Assembly: GCA_050084985.1 (NCBI GenBank)
Contig: JBITNC010000001.1
Location: 44,702,001 to 44,766,000, forward strand
Direction: 5' to 3'
DNA length: 64,000 nucleotides
Source: Nageia nagi
Taxonomy: Eukaryota; Pinophyta
In this document: piece after piece, positions 36,720-48,771 of the stretch
How positions within the stretch are numbered: the first letter of the stretch is position 1
Layout of the letters: each line of letters begins with the position of its first letter
Program-made: the position numbers and the translations under genes
The notes under the pieces: model-generated
Seen by the model: the letters and a program-made list of their open reading frames with translations, nothing else
Told to the model about the DNA's origin: nothing
Databases searched by the model: none

Positions 36720-37450
36720 TCCAAGTTGAGTGAGGGTTTGCAGTAGATGACTATGGGAGATGAGATGAAAATGAAAATGAGTATGAATAGTATGGTCAAG
36801 AGTCCAATGTGTAGTATGGCAAGTGACAGACACAAAAAACATGAAGTTCTAATAAAAAATATTTATAGATATTACATGGAAATTGTAAGTTCATCAAAAG
36901 ACTCTTGAGGATGCAAGGATGGTGGTCCACATAATTTAATGAGTTTGCAAATAAATGGATTGACATGGGCATTAATCATAATCTTCCATATGAAATTTGG
37001 TCTAAAGGCTAATAATATTTTGGAGAAACTCTTCATCAAGTATGTCACAAATCATGCAAGTTCCCCAACATAGTTTATGATAAATATATAGGTTTATCCA
37101 AAAGGAATATTTCAAAATATTATAAGCTCGATCATATATATCTAAGAGAATTGACAATGTTTCAATAAAAAAAATATTATGTTGAACACCATTAAGTAAA
37201 TAAAAAAAGTGGTCTATGTCTACATATAATGATAGGACCTAACTCTCTATATGGTCACTTGAAAATGTACATGGTGAACATGGGATGTAAAGGGAAGATA
37301 ATTCCCAAGGAATAGGTGGAATATGATATGGATAGGCTATCTTATTATTGGTAGCTCTTGAATGAGTATGACTCATGATGCTTATTTTTGGAATACAATC
37401 AACCACCTGCAATCATTATATGCAAATTTTAGAAATTGTATAAGGTTATC
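36720..37450 (+). pseudogene. unidentified antisense relic ORF, element D
   Basis: The plus strand has a frame of about 180 codons from near 36905, with about a dozen stops. Nearly all are TAA or TAG that would be CAA or CAG, and one TGA that would be CGA. Segments include MQGWWST, FNEFANKWIDMGINHNLPYE, IWSKG, GETLHQVCHKSCKFPNIVYD, KYIGLSKRNISKYYKLDH and GLCLHIMIGPNSLYGHLKMY. The density of Trp, His and Cys and the absence of other stops point to a once-real protein. I do not recognise it. A start may lie at the ATG near 36712 (MDSKLSEGLQ), but the frames do not join cleanly, so an intron or frameshift is possible. It runs toward the minus-strand relic ending at 37637 (convergent). It could be a second antisense exon of the PMD gene or an independent inserted gene. 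Confidence 0.5.
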
Positions 37451-37636
37451 TAAAGACACAACATATATATAAAGCTTTTATTTGCATGTAGATAATTAAT
37501 ATACAAAGATCAAATAATATATGTACAACACATACATATGTACAAGACACATATTTTTATTTATTTTTTATGTTTTTATTATTTTTATGTTATTTTATTT
37601 TTACAATATTTTTTATGGTTTATTAGAATGTAAAAT

Positions 37637-39221
37637 ATTCACAACTTTTGAATGATGCTGGTAAACAGTTTCCTACGAGTAACCCAATGGCCATCATCTA
37701 AGAAGTAATAGTAAGGAGGCCTCAATCGAAGGTGAAGAGGACCTTGCCCTAGAATAGATGATTGTGAATGCATGGGATATGAAATGAGTGGTGGGATTAG
37801 TGGTTTAGGTTTTGAATTTAAATTCATAATGATTCTCCTAGGTTTTATAGATGGAGTTTATGCTTTAGTATGTACCTTAGGAAGCATAAAAAAGGAAGGC
37901 ATGTATGTAATATGTAGCAAAATGAGAGCTGGTGGAATCGATGGTAATAGAGGAGTCCATGATAGAAAATATAGAATGAGGATCCCTACAGAAGCACCAA
38001 AAATTCTATTATCAATGATGTTGGAACAATATTCCTAATCAACATTTTGAATTCATTTTTTGTTATCTAGACGTTGACTAATTCACTCAAATCATATTTT
38101 AACATTCAAAGGATTGTTTGCATAGCAATTTTAACTGAATAATAAACTATAATCATATATAATTTCATTATTTGGAAAGTATTGCATAAAGTATGATAAT
38201 AATTGGTTAGAAACAATTAAAGTTAAAATAAGAGGATGTCCCATAAATTTGATATGAATATCTTCAACATAGTCTATCACAATTTTGGGTTTATCATAAT
38301 GCCAATGTAAATAGAACCATTGTAATGAAATATTTTTAAATTATTTTTGCATCCATATTTCTTATGCCTTTACTTTAATTGCAACCTTTAAACTATTTAT
38401 TTTTACTTCCCATGCATTTGATGTACAATTTTTAAAATATTTCATGGCTATTTTTGATTGCACTTCTTTAGGTAAATCAAGAAAATGTGCCATAAGTTTT
38501 GAAGGAATTTTTTCAAACTAATTGCATGTAGACATATCCTCTATATCTATTCATGAAATTTTTCCCAATGTAGTTGAACCAAAAATGTACTTTTTTAGGG
38601 GCTTCTAACCTTTTGGTTGTTACTATTCTCTTTGAATGATCACAAGATGAAAGTGAGATAAATCTTGACCATACTCAAGAAAATCATTTATTGATATTTA
38701 TTTTGATTTCCTAAGTCTAGTAAAAATAAAGGAGAAAAATCATATATTAACTTTTGATGACATAATTCTCCTACAAGCTAATTCATCCAAGTCATGATTA
38801 GATGTAAACTTTGACGATCTTGAGATACAACATCTAAAACCCAATCATTAAAAGTGCAGTCAAGTATGAGTTTGGGTGCTGCAATAGGCCAATACAAGCA
38901 TAGTACATTTATTTTCTATACTTGCTCATAATAATGATAAAAACCTTGGAAATACATGGTCTTATCTAGGTAAATTTCAATATTTTCTCCTTCAACATAG
39001 ATTTTCCAACCATCAAATGTACCTAGAAAATGCCTCAAGGCTATATCCCTTTGTATATTAATGGGTAATTGAATAACATTTTATGCTCCTTGAAAATAAA
39101 ATTCATTGAGTCTAGATATGGCTCTATCTCCCAAGTATCAATACTTCTCAAACCATGGTTCTTACTTTATTCCTTTTCTTTCCAGTGGCACATGAACACT
39201 CTTGATTCTTTTGGTTTCCAT
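37637..39221 (-). pseudogene. unidentified sense ORF after integrase, element D
   Basis: On the pol strand, about 160 bases after the integrase end, a frame opens with METKRIKSVHVPLERKGIK and continues about 520 codons with one frameshift near 38520. Stops are almost all of CAA/CAG/CGA-decay type. Pieces include EPWFEKY, YLGDRAISRLNEFYFQGA, NVIQLPINIQRDIALRHFLG, TFDGWKIYVEGENIEIYLDK and LCLYWPIAAPKLILDC. After the frameshift come KLMAHFLDLPKEVQSKIAMK and YDKPKIVIDYVEDIHIKFMG, then a proline-rich tail (LLPSIPPALIL, KPKPLIPPLISYP). It ends at RRKLFTSIIQKL with TAA near 37637. I recognise no family. A globular N-terminal part plus a proline-rich C-terminus would suit an element-encoded accessory protein. 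The codon pattern and position argue that it moved with the element. Confidence 0.6.
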
Positions 39222-39379
39222 ATGTTAAATTCATTTATTTTTATTAGTTCACTATAAAGCTTTTATTATTTTTATCTAAATATTTACAATATATACATAA
39301 ATAAAACAAACTAATTTCAATTGTAAAAAAGACAAAGATGCATGATATTTATTGGTTCATGCTCTTCACTTCCTTCTAG

Positions 39380-40621
39380 GTTAGCTATGCTCCTGAACCA
39401 AATTTTATTTTAATTATATAAGGTCGTAACCAGTTAGGAGAAAATTTGTCATGAAGTTTCCTTTCCATCCATGAATTTTATTGATTTTATTTTAATACTA
39501 GGTCTCCTATGTTAAATTTGTTAATTTTAACCCTTTTATCTAAAGCTCACTTGATACGATTTTGATAGGTATGCATGTGTTCTAATGCATTAACTCTTCT
39601 TTAATCTAAGAGCAATAATTGGTCTAGTATAATTTAATGAGTTGCTTCATATATGATAAAATCTTCTAAATAAATTTGTAAATATGGAATTTCTATTTCT
39701 AAGGGTAATACTACTTCTACCCTATAGATTAGAGAAAATGGGGTGCCTAGTGGGAGTTCGAATGCTAGTGTGATAAGCCCATAAAGCATGTGGAATCCTT
39801 GCATGCCAATCTCTATGAGAATTATCAACTATTTTGAGAAGAATACTACAAATAGTTTTGTTTATATCCTTAGATTGTCCATTCCCATGGGGGTAATATG
39901 TTGTTGAAAAACTAATTCAAATATGATAACCTTTTCATAAAGCTAATACTTCTTTATTTTTGAAATTGTTTCCATTATCTATAATATATTGAGTAGGAAT
40001 TCCAAAATGATAAATGATATGATGCTCTATGTATTATTCTATCTTTGATCATTTTGTTGAAATTATAAGAATAGCTTCAACCCATTTTATGACGTATTAT
40101 GTAGCTATTATTATAAATTTATGACCTCCTGAGGAAATAGAGGATATTTGACCTATCAGATTCAATGCCCATCTCAAAAATAACCATAATGATTTCATGG
40201 GTTGTAGTTATTGTGATAGTTGATTAAAAAAATTAGAATGATATTAGAATTTGACATATTTTTTAACATATTACATGCAATCATGTTCCATAGTGAGCCA
40301 ATAATATTGCATACACATGAGTCATTTTGTTATTGTATGATCACTAAAATGCCCTCCTCACATTTTATCATGTGCACATGAGATTGAGATTTATGAATCT
40401 ACCCATTATAAGCACCTAAGTAATATTCCATCAAAATCTCTACGATATAAGATTTCCCCTAACATACAAAAATGTGAAGCTTTTAATTTGAATGCTTTCC
40501 TATATGATTTTATTAAATTAATAAGTAGGATTCCATATCTTAAAAATTTCACTAGTTGGATATGTGATACATTTTTATCTTCCATTGTAATATTTACAAC
40601 TGCATGTTCTACTCCATCCAT
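39380..40621 (-). pseudogene. integrase relic of element D
   Basis: The minus strand reads LGEILYRRDFDGILLRCL near 40410-40470, the usual lead into the integrase zinc-binding region of Tat elements (consensus LYKRSFDGILLRC). The core is heavily broken. Near 39690-39770 the post-core motif GTPFSLIYRVEVVLPLEIEI (consensus GATPYSLVYGMEAVLPIEVE) is clear. A final GNFMTNFLLTGYDLI-like stretch sits near 39420-39470. Integrase would insert the cDNA into the chromosome. Stops and frame changes throughout make it inactive, and I could not place all catalytic D, D and E residues. Confidence 0.75.
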
Positions 40622-40825
40622 TTCTAATGAGGATTTAGTAGTTTGGACTATCTCTATGTGAATGGTTTATTGATAAGGGTTTTCAAGAATCAAAGATACA
40701 ATTGAAGCCATAGTATCATTGAATCTATTGGTTGACTTTGGTGCTACTTCTAAATCATACTTTTCAAATGATTGTAATAGATTATCCATCAATTTTTTAT
40801 ACTTTTGCAGTAACAATTGTTTACA

Positions 40826-41362
40826 TTAAAAAATCCCTTTAACTTGATTTACAATTAACAATGAATCACCAATGAACTTAACCCTTTTTAATTTTAATTT
40901 CATGATTATATTTATGGCTAATATCAAAGCTTCATTCTTAGCATTATTATTTGTGAATGGAAAATTAAGTTTGAAAGAATAAGGTATGGGGACCCCTTGA
41001 GATGTAACAAACACCACACCTGTACCTCCACTTTTTTCACATCTTGATCCATAAAAGTATATTACCATATCCCAATATTCTTTAGGATCAACAGGGACTT
41101 CTATCTCATCTAATTGGAAAACATGTTCACATGGTAATTCAATGATGAGTGATTTATCATTGTATAAAGGTGCTTCCATGAGATAATCAGCTATGACTTG
41201 ACCTTTAATTGATTTTTGATTTATAAATTGTAAGTTAAATTCAATTAAATGCATGATCCATTTAGATGTCCTTGTATGTTGGTAAGTTTTATTTATCATG
41301 TATTTCAATGGATCTACTTTAGTAATCACATACATGGTATGATTTAGCATGTAATGTCTCAA
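40826..41362 (-). pseudogene. RNase H tether and second (archaeal-type) RNase H, element D
   Basis: A 178-codon open frame. The first part, LKYMINKTYQHTRTSKWIMH then INQKSIKGQVIADYL, is the end of the first RNase H and the connection. The second part, YFYGSRCEKSGGTGVVFVTS, GVPIPYSFKLNFPFTNNNAK, NEALILAINI and FIGDSLLIVNQVKG, is the additional RNase H typical of the Tat lineage. The first catalytic aspartate of the usual FDGS motif is changed to tyrosine (FYGS), while a later GDS is kept. The role would be removal of RNA from the RNA:DNA hybrid. It is probably inactive. Confidence 0.85.
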
Positions 41363-41369
41363 CTTCTTA

Positions 41370-42470
41370 GTTGCAAAAACTACAACTAACTATAACTTTT
41401 CTAGGTATACATATTTAATTTCATAACTAATTAACACTTGATTGAGATAGTAAATAGCTTGTTCTTTATTGTTTTTGTTCTTTTGAGCAAGCATAGTTCC
41501 CAATGCTGAATTTGTAGTAGATGTGTAGAGTAGGAATGGGTCCCCTTCCTTAGGTGGGACTAAAACCATAGGTAATAAAAGATAGCATTTATTTCATCAA
41601 ATGCTTCTTCTTGTTAGTTTCTCAAGCAGAATGTAATATCCTTTTTAAATAATTTATTGAAAGGTTTACATTTATCAGATAATTGTAAAATAAATTTCCT
41701 TACAACTTGCAACTTACCTTGTAAACTTTGTAATTATTTTATATTTGAATGGGGAGGCATATTCACTATCTCTTTTAGCTTATTAGGATCTACTTCAATT
41801 CCTCACTTGGAAATAATAAAGCCTAATAGTTTTATCGAAGTGATCCCAAAAACATATTTCCTAGGGTTTAATTGAATATTATGTTCCAATAATCTATCCA
41901 ATATTTTTATAAGTATCTTTAGATGGTCTTCTCGAATTTTAGACTAAGCTAGTACATCATCCACATAATCTTCTACAATATCATGCATGAAATCATGGAA
42001 AATGTACATCATTTCCCATTGGTAAGTGGCCCCTACATTATTTAGGCCAAAGGGCATTACCTTATAACAAAATTTCCCCCAAGGTGTTGTGAATGTTGTT
42101 CCATGTTGATCTTCAAGTGCTGCTCTTATTTGGTTGTACCCTAAAAAGCCATCTATGAGAGATAACATTTCATGTACAAAAGTAGAGTCAACCAAATTAT
42201 CTATGTTTGGTAGCAGAAATTCATCTTTAAGATAAGATTTATTTAAGTCTCTAAAGTCCATGCATATACAAATCTTCCCATTGGAATTTTTAACTAGTAC
42301 CATATTGGAAATCCAATCATAATAATCAATGGGATGAATGAACTTGGATTCTAAAAGTTTTTGTAACTCTTCTTTCACTAGTAATGCTATTGTTGGATGC
42401 ATCTTATGTAATTTTTAGTTAACTAGTTTAACATCTTCTTTAATACTCAAGTTATGTACTACCAAGTTGG
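41370..42470 (-). pseudogene. reverse transcriptase relic of element D
   Basis: A 152-codon open stretch (42402-41944) covers the fingers and palm: MHPTIALLVKEELQKLLESK, ICICMDFRDLNKSYLKDEFL, LPNIDNLVDSTFVHEMLSLI, DGFLGYNQIRAALEDQHGTT, FTTPWGKFCYKVMPFGLNN and VEDYVDDVLA. The YVDD catalytic box is intact. Upstream, DPNLVVHNLSIKEDVKLVN leads in from a stop-split linker. Downstream the thumb (LLGFIISK, GIEVDPNKLKEIVNMP) continues with stops to about 41650, then breaks up. It clearly groups with Tat/Ogre-type elements by the DGFxGYNQI and VEDYVDDxL context. Confidence 0.9.
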
Positions 42471-43560
42471 GATCCAATCTCAACATATCAACATATGACC
42501 ATGCAAATATATTTCTTTTTTTTTTTCTTTAAGTATAGATGTGAATTCTTGTCTCTCGTATTAAGTTGGTGACTTTCCTAGTTGAATGATCTTAGGAATG
42601 TTTGGATCATCATTTAAATCAACCTCAATGGTTTTTTCAATTTACATGTGATACCCCTCTTCCAACTGATTTTGTATTGGAATCCAATTTTTATCATTTA
42701 GGTTGTATTCTTTGTCTTCACCTAAATTTTGGTCTTCCAAGGTTGTGTTTATGGTGAATTTTGAAGCTTGTAATATAATATCTATATCTTTGAAATCTTG
42801 TATTGTAGGTTATTTTAAAATTAATGTAAATTCTATAGTATCTTCATCTACTATGAAGTATGATGAAGAACTACTTGAGCTTATTAGGATCAATGATTCA
42901 AACTCATCACTTCAAGACCAGGAAAAAATGGTTTTTCTAAAACTTCTCAGATATTTATGGGATTTCTACCATATTACTTGATACAACATTAGGAAATGAT
43001 CCTTTTAAGGATAATGTTTCATGCTCTAAAATCTCTGGTTCTAGCTTAACTATTTTACAACTAGATTCTTTTTTGTTCTTACTTCTATATCCCAATCCTA
43101 TTTTATCAGTGACTAATTAGTAGTAAATATTAATTGTATATCTAGTTTCTTATTCATACTAGCCTAAACCTCATCCTTTCCATTGAAACCTATCAAAATA
43201 TATTTGAACAAATGTCCTCACATAAAGGGATATATATTCCAATGAATTACAAAAAATACCTTCATGTGGTTGCGGTAAAGGAAGGATAGGTGGTTCTATA
43301 GGAACTGTATAAAAAAGAGTGTTTCATTAGGAGCTTTTCCTAATGGCACCAATTTCCACACTAAATTGGGATATTCTTTTGGTATTCCTATTTATTGAGC
43401 AGAAGGAATATTAAAAATAACATCATCGATTCCAAATTCTCTTATACCATAATCTAGTAGTTTTATTATTACTAGATAAATATTTGATGACTTATCTTTC
43501 TCTTAACAATCATCCCTTTTCACTGATGTATCTATTGGAGATGGAATTTTTGATGAGGAA
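42471..43560 (-). other. protease-RT linker, element D
   Basis: Weak coding traces only. The plus-strand open frame here is opposite to pol and is not considered real. Confidence 0.4.
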
Positions 43561-44215
43561 GCTTTGATTAATTCATATAATTTTCATGCTCTTTCCTCCC
43601 ATGTACATTTTTCTTGTTGTGTGGGTTCTATCCTTGGTAGCAAGTCATTATCAATCTTCAGTTGACTTATGGATGATTCTTGATTAATAGTATGTTCTTT
43701 TAAATATCTCAATGAAGAATTATTCTTACCCACCCTAGTGATTAATGGTTTTTTTGGTGGTATTAGTGTCATAAAATAATGTGTAGATGGTAAACATACT
43801 TCTTTTGATAAATGTGTACTATTAAAGTGTGAATATTTATTTTCATCTCTAGGCACATAATGTACCACACCTTTATGAATATACTTCAAGCAATTGTGAT
43901 ATGTTGATGGGATACATTGCATATCTCTAATCCAAGGTATTCCTACAAGGATTTTATATTGAGTTATATCTCCTTCGATTACTTATAAAACTATTTGCAC
44001 TATCTTAAATCCTACAATAATGGGCAATGAGATTGATGTCATTGTTAAACATAAAGCATCATTAGACAATTTTAGCTGTAGGATTGGTGCATAAATATGT
44101 GAAAATGGAAGGTTTATATTCTTATATGTAGTTGAAATAGTGTTTATCACTAAATATTCATCAATTAATATTCTCTTTAAAGCTTTCCAATCTACTTTGG
44201 CTATGATATGCAAAG
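43560..44215 (-). pseudogene. retropepsin-like protease relic, element D
   Basis: Two open pieces (44213-43983 and 43922-43584) are separated by one in-frame stop. The first reads WKALKRILIDEYLVINTIS, where the aspartic protease active site is expected. The aspartate is there but the following Gly-Ser is not. The fold's second half is well kept: GDITQYKILVGIPWIRDMQ, then IPSTYHNCLKYIHKG. It matches the LLGRPWIHxxGAVPSxxHQxLK pattern of plant gypsy proteases. It would mature the Gag-Pol polyprotein. Confidence 0.8.
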
Positions 44216-44559
44216 GTGGGTCTTGACCATATATCTCATTTGAATGTTTAACTTTGTGATCATAAAATAGAATGATAGAATTTTGAATTATTTTAATATT
44301 TCATACAAAAGAAATAAAGCTTTCAGGATCATTTATGTCCAACTCAATTGTTTGTAATAATTGGTTCATTGCATCTCTATGGTTCTTATATTGTTGTAGT
44401 AACACAAATAGAGACATTTTCACTTACAAATTTTTTAATTGTTGATGTAGAGCTCCTTTCATTGGGACCTTAAGAGGTTGGGGTCTAAGTATGTTGGGTT
44501 GTACAACAACCTCATCTAGTTGATTGTATGGAATATTATTTTATTCTCCTTATACCTTT

Positions 44560-46100
44560 TGATATCTCATAGTAATATTTACCATCCCTATGAATGTCGA
44601 GTTGTCATAAATCCAATTATGCATTACTTGATTCTCATGCAAATGTAATGAAGTATTATTAGCTTGATGTTGAGGAAGAGGGTTTTGATAGATTTCCAAA
44701 TTTTGGTTAGGGATAGCTAAAGGACTATCAACTTCAAAGTTTCCTTGATCAATTAGATTTTGAATTTTATGTTGTAAAGTACTACATCTATTTGTATCAT
44801 GGCCCTTTTGGTGATGGAAATTGAAAAATTTATTTGCATTATACCATATACTATTTTTGGCATCAGAATGTTCAAGTATTATATCTAGTAATGTAATTAC
44901 TTGGTGATCATAGAGTTTTTTTAGAATATCATAAAAATATTTTGAAAGAGGTGTAAAATTTCTTTATGGTTTACAATCTTTTTCCTCATTTTATGGAGGA
45001 TTCAGTTCTACCTCTTTAGTGATAGAAACTTTGTTAGCTAGTGATGGCTTACTTGTTTGTTATGTTTGGTTTTTGTTTTCAACATATGATTCCCTTTTCT
45101 TACCTTTTATCTCACCATCTTAGATCTTAACACTTTCAAGTATGACCACTTGGGAGATGGCTTCTTTGAAGGTTTTATGTTGTTGAATTAATAAGGTGCT
45201 AGCATTAGGCCTTAAACAACTTTAACTAAATATTTTTATAAACTCTTCTTGAGGTAAATAATAAGGCATGCTTGTCAATATTACCCTCCGTATAGAGATA
45301 AAATCAGTAATTGACTCATCTTGAAATTATTGTAATCTTGTAAGATCAGTGATGGAAGTTTTAACTTTAATATTTATTCTAAAATGTTCTAAGAACAAAT
45401 TTGCCAACTATGCATATGAATGAATGCTATATTCGATTTGGTTATTGTACCAATCCATTTCTTATCCAATAAGTTTTATAGGAAAAATATGTAGCATTAA
45501 TGCACCATAATTAGCAATAACATAACTTGAATACTTAAATTATATAAGGGATTCTTTAATATCTTTATTTTATTTAAATGGTTCAATTTTCATAATTACA
45601 AATTTGAAAGGAATCTCCTTTTTAGGAACACTTGTATGAATAGGTTTATTGCTAACTGTTTCATATGACACCTTTTGTTTATTTTGTAAACATAGTTCCT
45701 TTTCGATTTCCATCAACCTTTTATGATGATCATCTATTTCTTCTAGTAGATTTTGATACATGGGGTATTTGTCATTTCTATAATCCACTTTTTTTTCATA
45801 CCTAGGGAATCATTCATATCTTTGTTTAGAAGGTGTTTAGGCATCCTAGTAAGCTCCATCATATGGTGGAGAAGGTGGTGGTGGTTGGTGTGGTATTGAT
45901 TGAGGTAATTATTGCTGTACTTGTTGCTAATGTAATGGTGATCTAGGAGGATAATGTAGTTGCTATTTATTTCTAGGTGGAGGTAAATGATACCTTTGAA
46001 GCTCATATTATCAATTTCTAAGTAAAGCTTCTTTTCTCTTAGCCAGATAAGGATCTTGATATTTATACACTCCATGACCTTATGGTGATAGAGATTGTGC
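44560..46100 (-). pseudogene. gag relic of element D
   Basis: On the minus strand an N-terminal coiled stretch (MDYRNDKYPMYQNLLEEIDD, 45788 onward) leads into the capsid domain: LSYVIANYGALMLHIFPIKL, LANLFLEHFRINIKVKTSIT, DLTRLQ and ESITDFISI, from about 45560 to 45200. A knuckle-like FNFHHQKGHDTNRCSTL lies near 44800; the first cysteine is replaced by phenylalanine. LIDQGNFEVDSPLAI follows, as in Tat gag proteins. Stops are mostly TAA/TAG. A glutamine/proline/histidine-rich piece precedes it (46075-45800). Confidence 0.8.
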
Positions 46101-46276
46101 CCTAGGTTATCCCTTTTTATCTTTTCCCATTATTTGATTAGGACTAGGTTATATTTGGATGTTTTTATTATTAGGTTGTACTATTGGTGGTCTATTTTGA
46201 TGTACATTAAGCACTAGTTATGCTTGCAATTATGGTTGTTGGGAAAATCCCTTAGGTTTCACTTGTTGTAGTATAT

Positions 46277-46570
46277 CTAGGTTATACAAAACCATTTTTT
46301 ATTGGGGTTGGTGTTGTATATTATTTTAGGACATATTTCATTTCCTATGTGCATAGGGGGTATTCCTTGTAACCTAAACCTTGTAAGGTCATGCTCACAT
46401 CTTTGTCTAGGTTTTCTATGACTTGACAAAGGAGTTGGTGCATTTGATTTTAAAATATAACAAGGATTATTATAAACTCTAGAATGGTCTCTTGATTCTG
46501 GCATATACTCTAGAATGGTCTCTTGATTCTGGCATATAAGTAGCTGTATGTATGGAGATTCGATCATCAA
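46277..46570 (-). pseudogene. open N-terminal region upstream of element D gag
   Basis: A 97-codon open frame upstream of gag on the minus strand. It contains the repeat-encoded phrases QNQETILEYMPESRDHSRVY and later SSHRKPRQRCEHDLTRFRL. It is probably the N-terminal part of the gag polyprotein. No domain is recognised. Confidence 0.4.
46476..46537. repeat. exact 31-bp tandem duplication
   Basis: ACTCTAGAATGGTCTCTTGATTCTGGCATAT spans 46476-46506 and is repeated without change at 46507-46537. In an element whose LTRs are about 14 percent diverged in the sample compared, an exact duplicate suggests a recent local event. Confidence 0.9.
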
Positions 46571-48754
46571 ATTATTCTATTTGCTTAGATATGGTGGAAG
46601 GAGTATAATAATGTATTCTTAGATATGATTGGACTAAGTGTCCATCTAGTAAATAACATGTGACTCAATCATAATTAAGTCTAAAAGGACCTCTTTGAAG
46701 GATGGTATCAGTTGAGCGAGTTTGTGAAGGGGGTATATTTCTTAATATAATCTCTTCCACACCATCAATTGGTTATGTTTATCTTGTTAAATAATCTATA
46801 TCTAAAGGAATACTATTGGCATGAGAAGAATGAAGGATTCATAGTTATGTTAGACATTTTCTAACTATATCTAAGTCATGATCTATAGGATTTAAGTAAG
46901 CTGGGTTTGTTTCTCGAGGAGTTTCTCTTCTCAAAGTGTTCCTACTAAACCTATGACTTCTTCATTCTTCTAAATAGTTTTTGTTATATGGCTCTTGATC
47001 TTAATGAGCTATTTGAGACAAAGTGTTGACCATTTTATTTTATTTTTTTGTTTATTTGTATTTTTTGGCTTTATTTTCTTTTTTATCAAACTATAAGGAG
47101 AAGAAAGCAAACATCAAACATAATAATTCTATTTTAATCTTTTCGATTTATATTTACAAAAAATAAATAAATGCATAAACAACCTACATGCATACTCACC
47201 TTTTCAGTGTGGTTATTTTTTATATATTTTTGGTATATTAAATTAATCTTTTTAATATGAGTGGTATGAATTGTATATTTTAATCTTCTTACTTTTTCTA
47301 AATTGTTTTGTCTAGTCAAGTGTTTAACAAGGTAGGTTGGTATTCCTATTAGGCAATGTAGGGATAAGTGATGACTTGGTACTTACAATGGTATCCTTAG
47401 TGCAATGGGGCTCAAGGAATACCATTAAGAACTATCTTGGTGATGAAATTTAAGTATAGTCTCATTTTTTATAGTCATTCAATAAAAAGTAATGACTTCT
47501 AACCTATGAATCCAATATTCATCTCTAGGTTTTGGCTCTAAGACTCATAATATTTTATTAATGGTAACACAAGAGAATAAGAATCAATGGTTGGTAATGA
47601 TCTCCAACTCATTGATATTTATTTTAATATATCTCATGATCATGCAGTTAACCCAAAATAAAGTACTCATGGATGCAAGTTCTAACCCTCCAACTCATAC
47701 ATGTCCATTAATTAAACCTTTTTAATGTGATTCAAATAATAGTTTAATTAATGTGTAAGTTTATCTAAGTACCCATGAAATTCATTACCTTTTAATGAGG
47801 TTTATTAAACAAAGGAAATATTAAGATGTGGTTTATTACCTCTTCTTACAAGTCACAATATTCTTTGATTGCATGTCAATGTGGTAAGGGTAGACATGTA
47901 AGAAGCCATTAATGTGAGTAAATTTCCTTTAATGTAGGTTCATTTCTCCTCATTACAAGTCACAATTCTTTGATCACCTTTTGGAATGGTAAGGCAAACA
48001 AGTAAGAGTGTAAATGTGTAAAAAGTATCCACTAGGTTCATTAATCATTTTAATGTTTCCTATTTTATATTAAACTTGATAAATTAACCTTAAGTTCATT
48101 TCAATATTGATGATGATTAATTACCCCTTCCAAGTCCAGAAATAACTTACTATAGATTCATTTAGCAAATTAATGTGATAAAGTGGGAACAAGAAAAATT
48201 AATTTATCTTATTTCCATCACATCCATTTTGTCACCTTAGATCACTTTTTAGCACAAAGGGAGAGCATAAGTGGACAAGATAGAAAAATATTTAGTGAAT
48301 TAGTTTATTTATTTGTATGATCCCTTCCTAAACATAAGAGAAATAAATAAACTTGAGGAACTTTAAACAAATAAACATATAAAAAATAATGCATTTTATT
48401 AATGATATTTAATACCCTCACCTACATCCATTCCGATCACAAGGATCACAAACAAGGTGTTCATTTTCAATCCTCATTATTAATTCCTAAGCTACACTTG
48501 TGGTATTGAAAAGAATAAAAATTTAACTTTCTATTTTGAGTTAGAATTTTGACATAGTCATTGGCATTTTGATATAGTTGCTAGTGTCTAATACATAGTT
48601 GTTGGTGACTTTGCAACTCAAACTTGGAAAAATATAGAACATAAAAAGTGATATCAGCTTCATTACCACATGAAAAAAATCATGAAATATATATATAAAT
48701 ACATATAAAATCCCTTGCATCTTCTCACTAATGTTGTTTGCATGCGAGGGGCCC
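46571..48754 (-). other. leader region of element D
   Basis: About 2.2 kb between the primer site and gag without recognised domains. Long 5' leaders are usual in giant Tat/Ogre elements. Tandem-like phrases such as ttaatgtgattc and tttaatgtaggttc recur loosely in 47700-48200. Confidence 0.4.
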
Positions 48755-48771
48755 TCCTTCTAGTGCCAAAA
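48755..48771 (-). other. primer-binding-site candidate of element D
   Basis: The minus strand reads TTTTGGCACTAGAAGGA directly after the 5' LTR end (AATAGACA). Position and the TGGC start suit a tRNA primer site; the tRNA was not determined. Confidence 0.6.
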
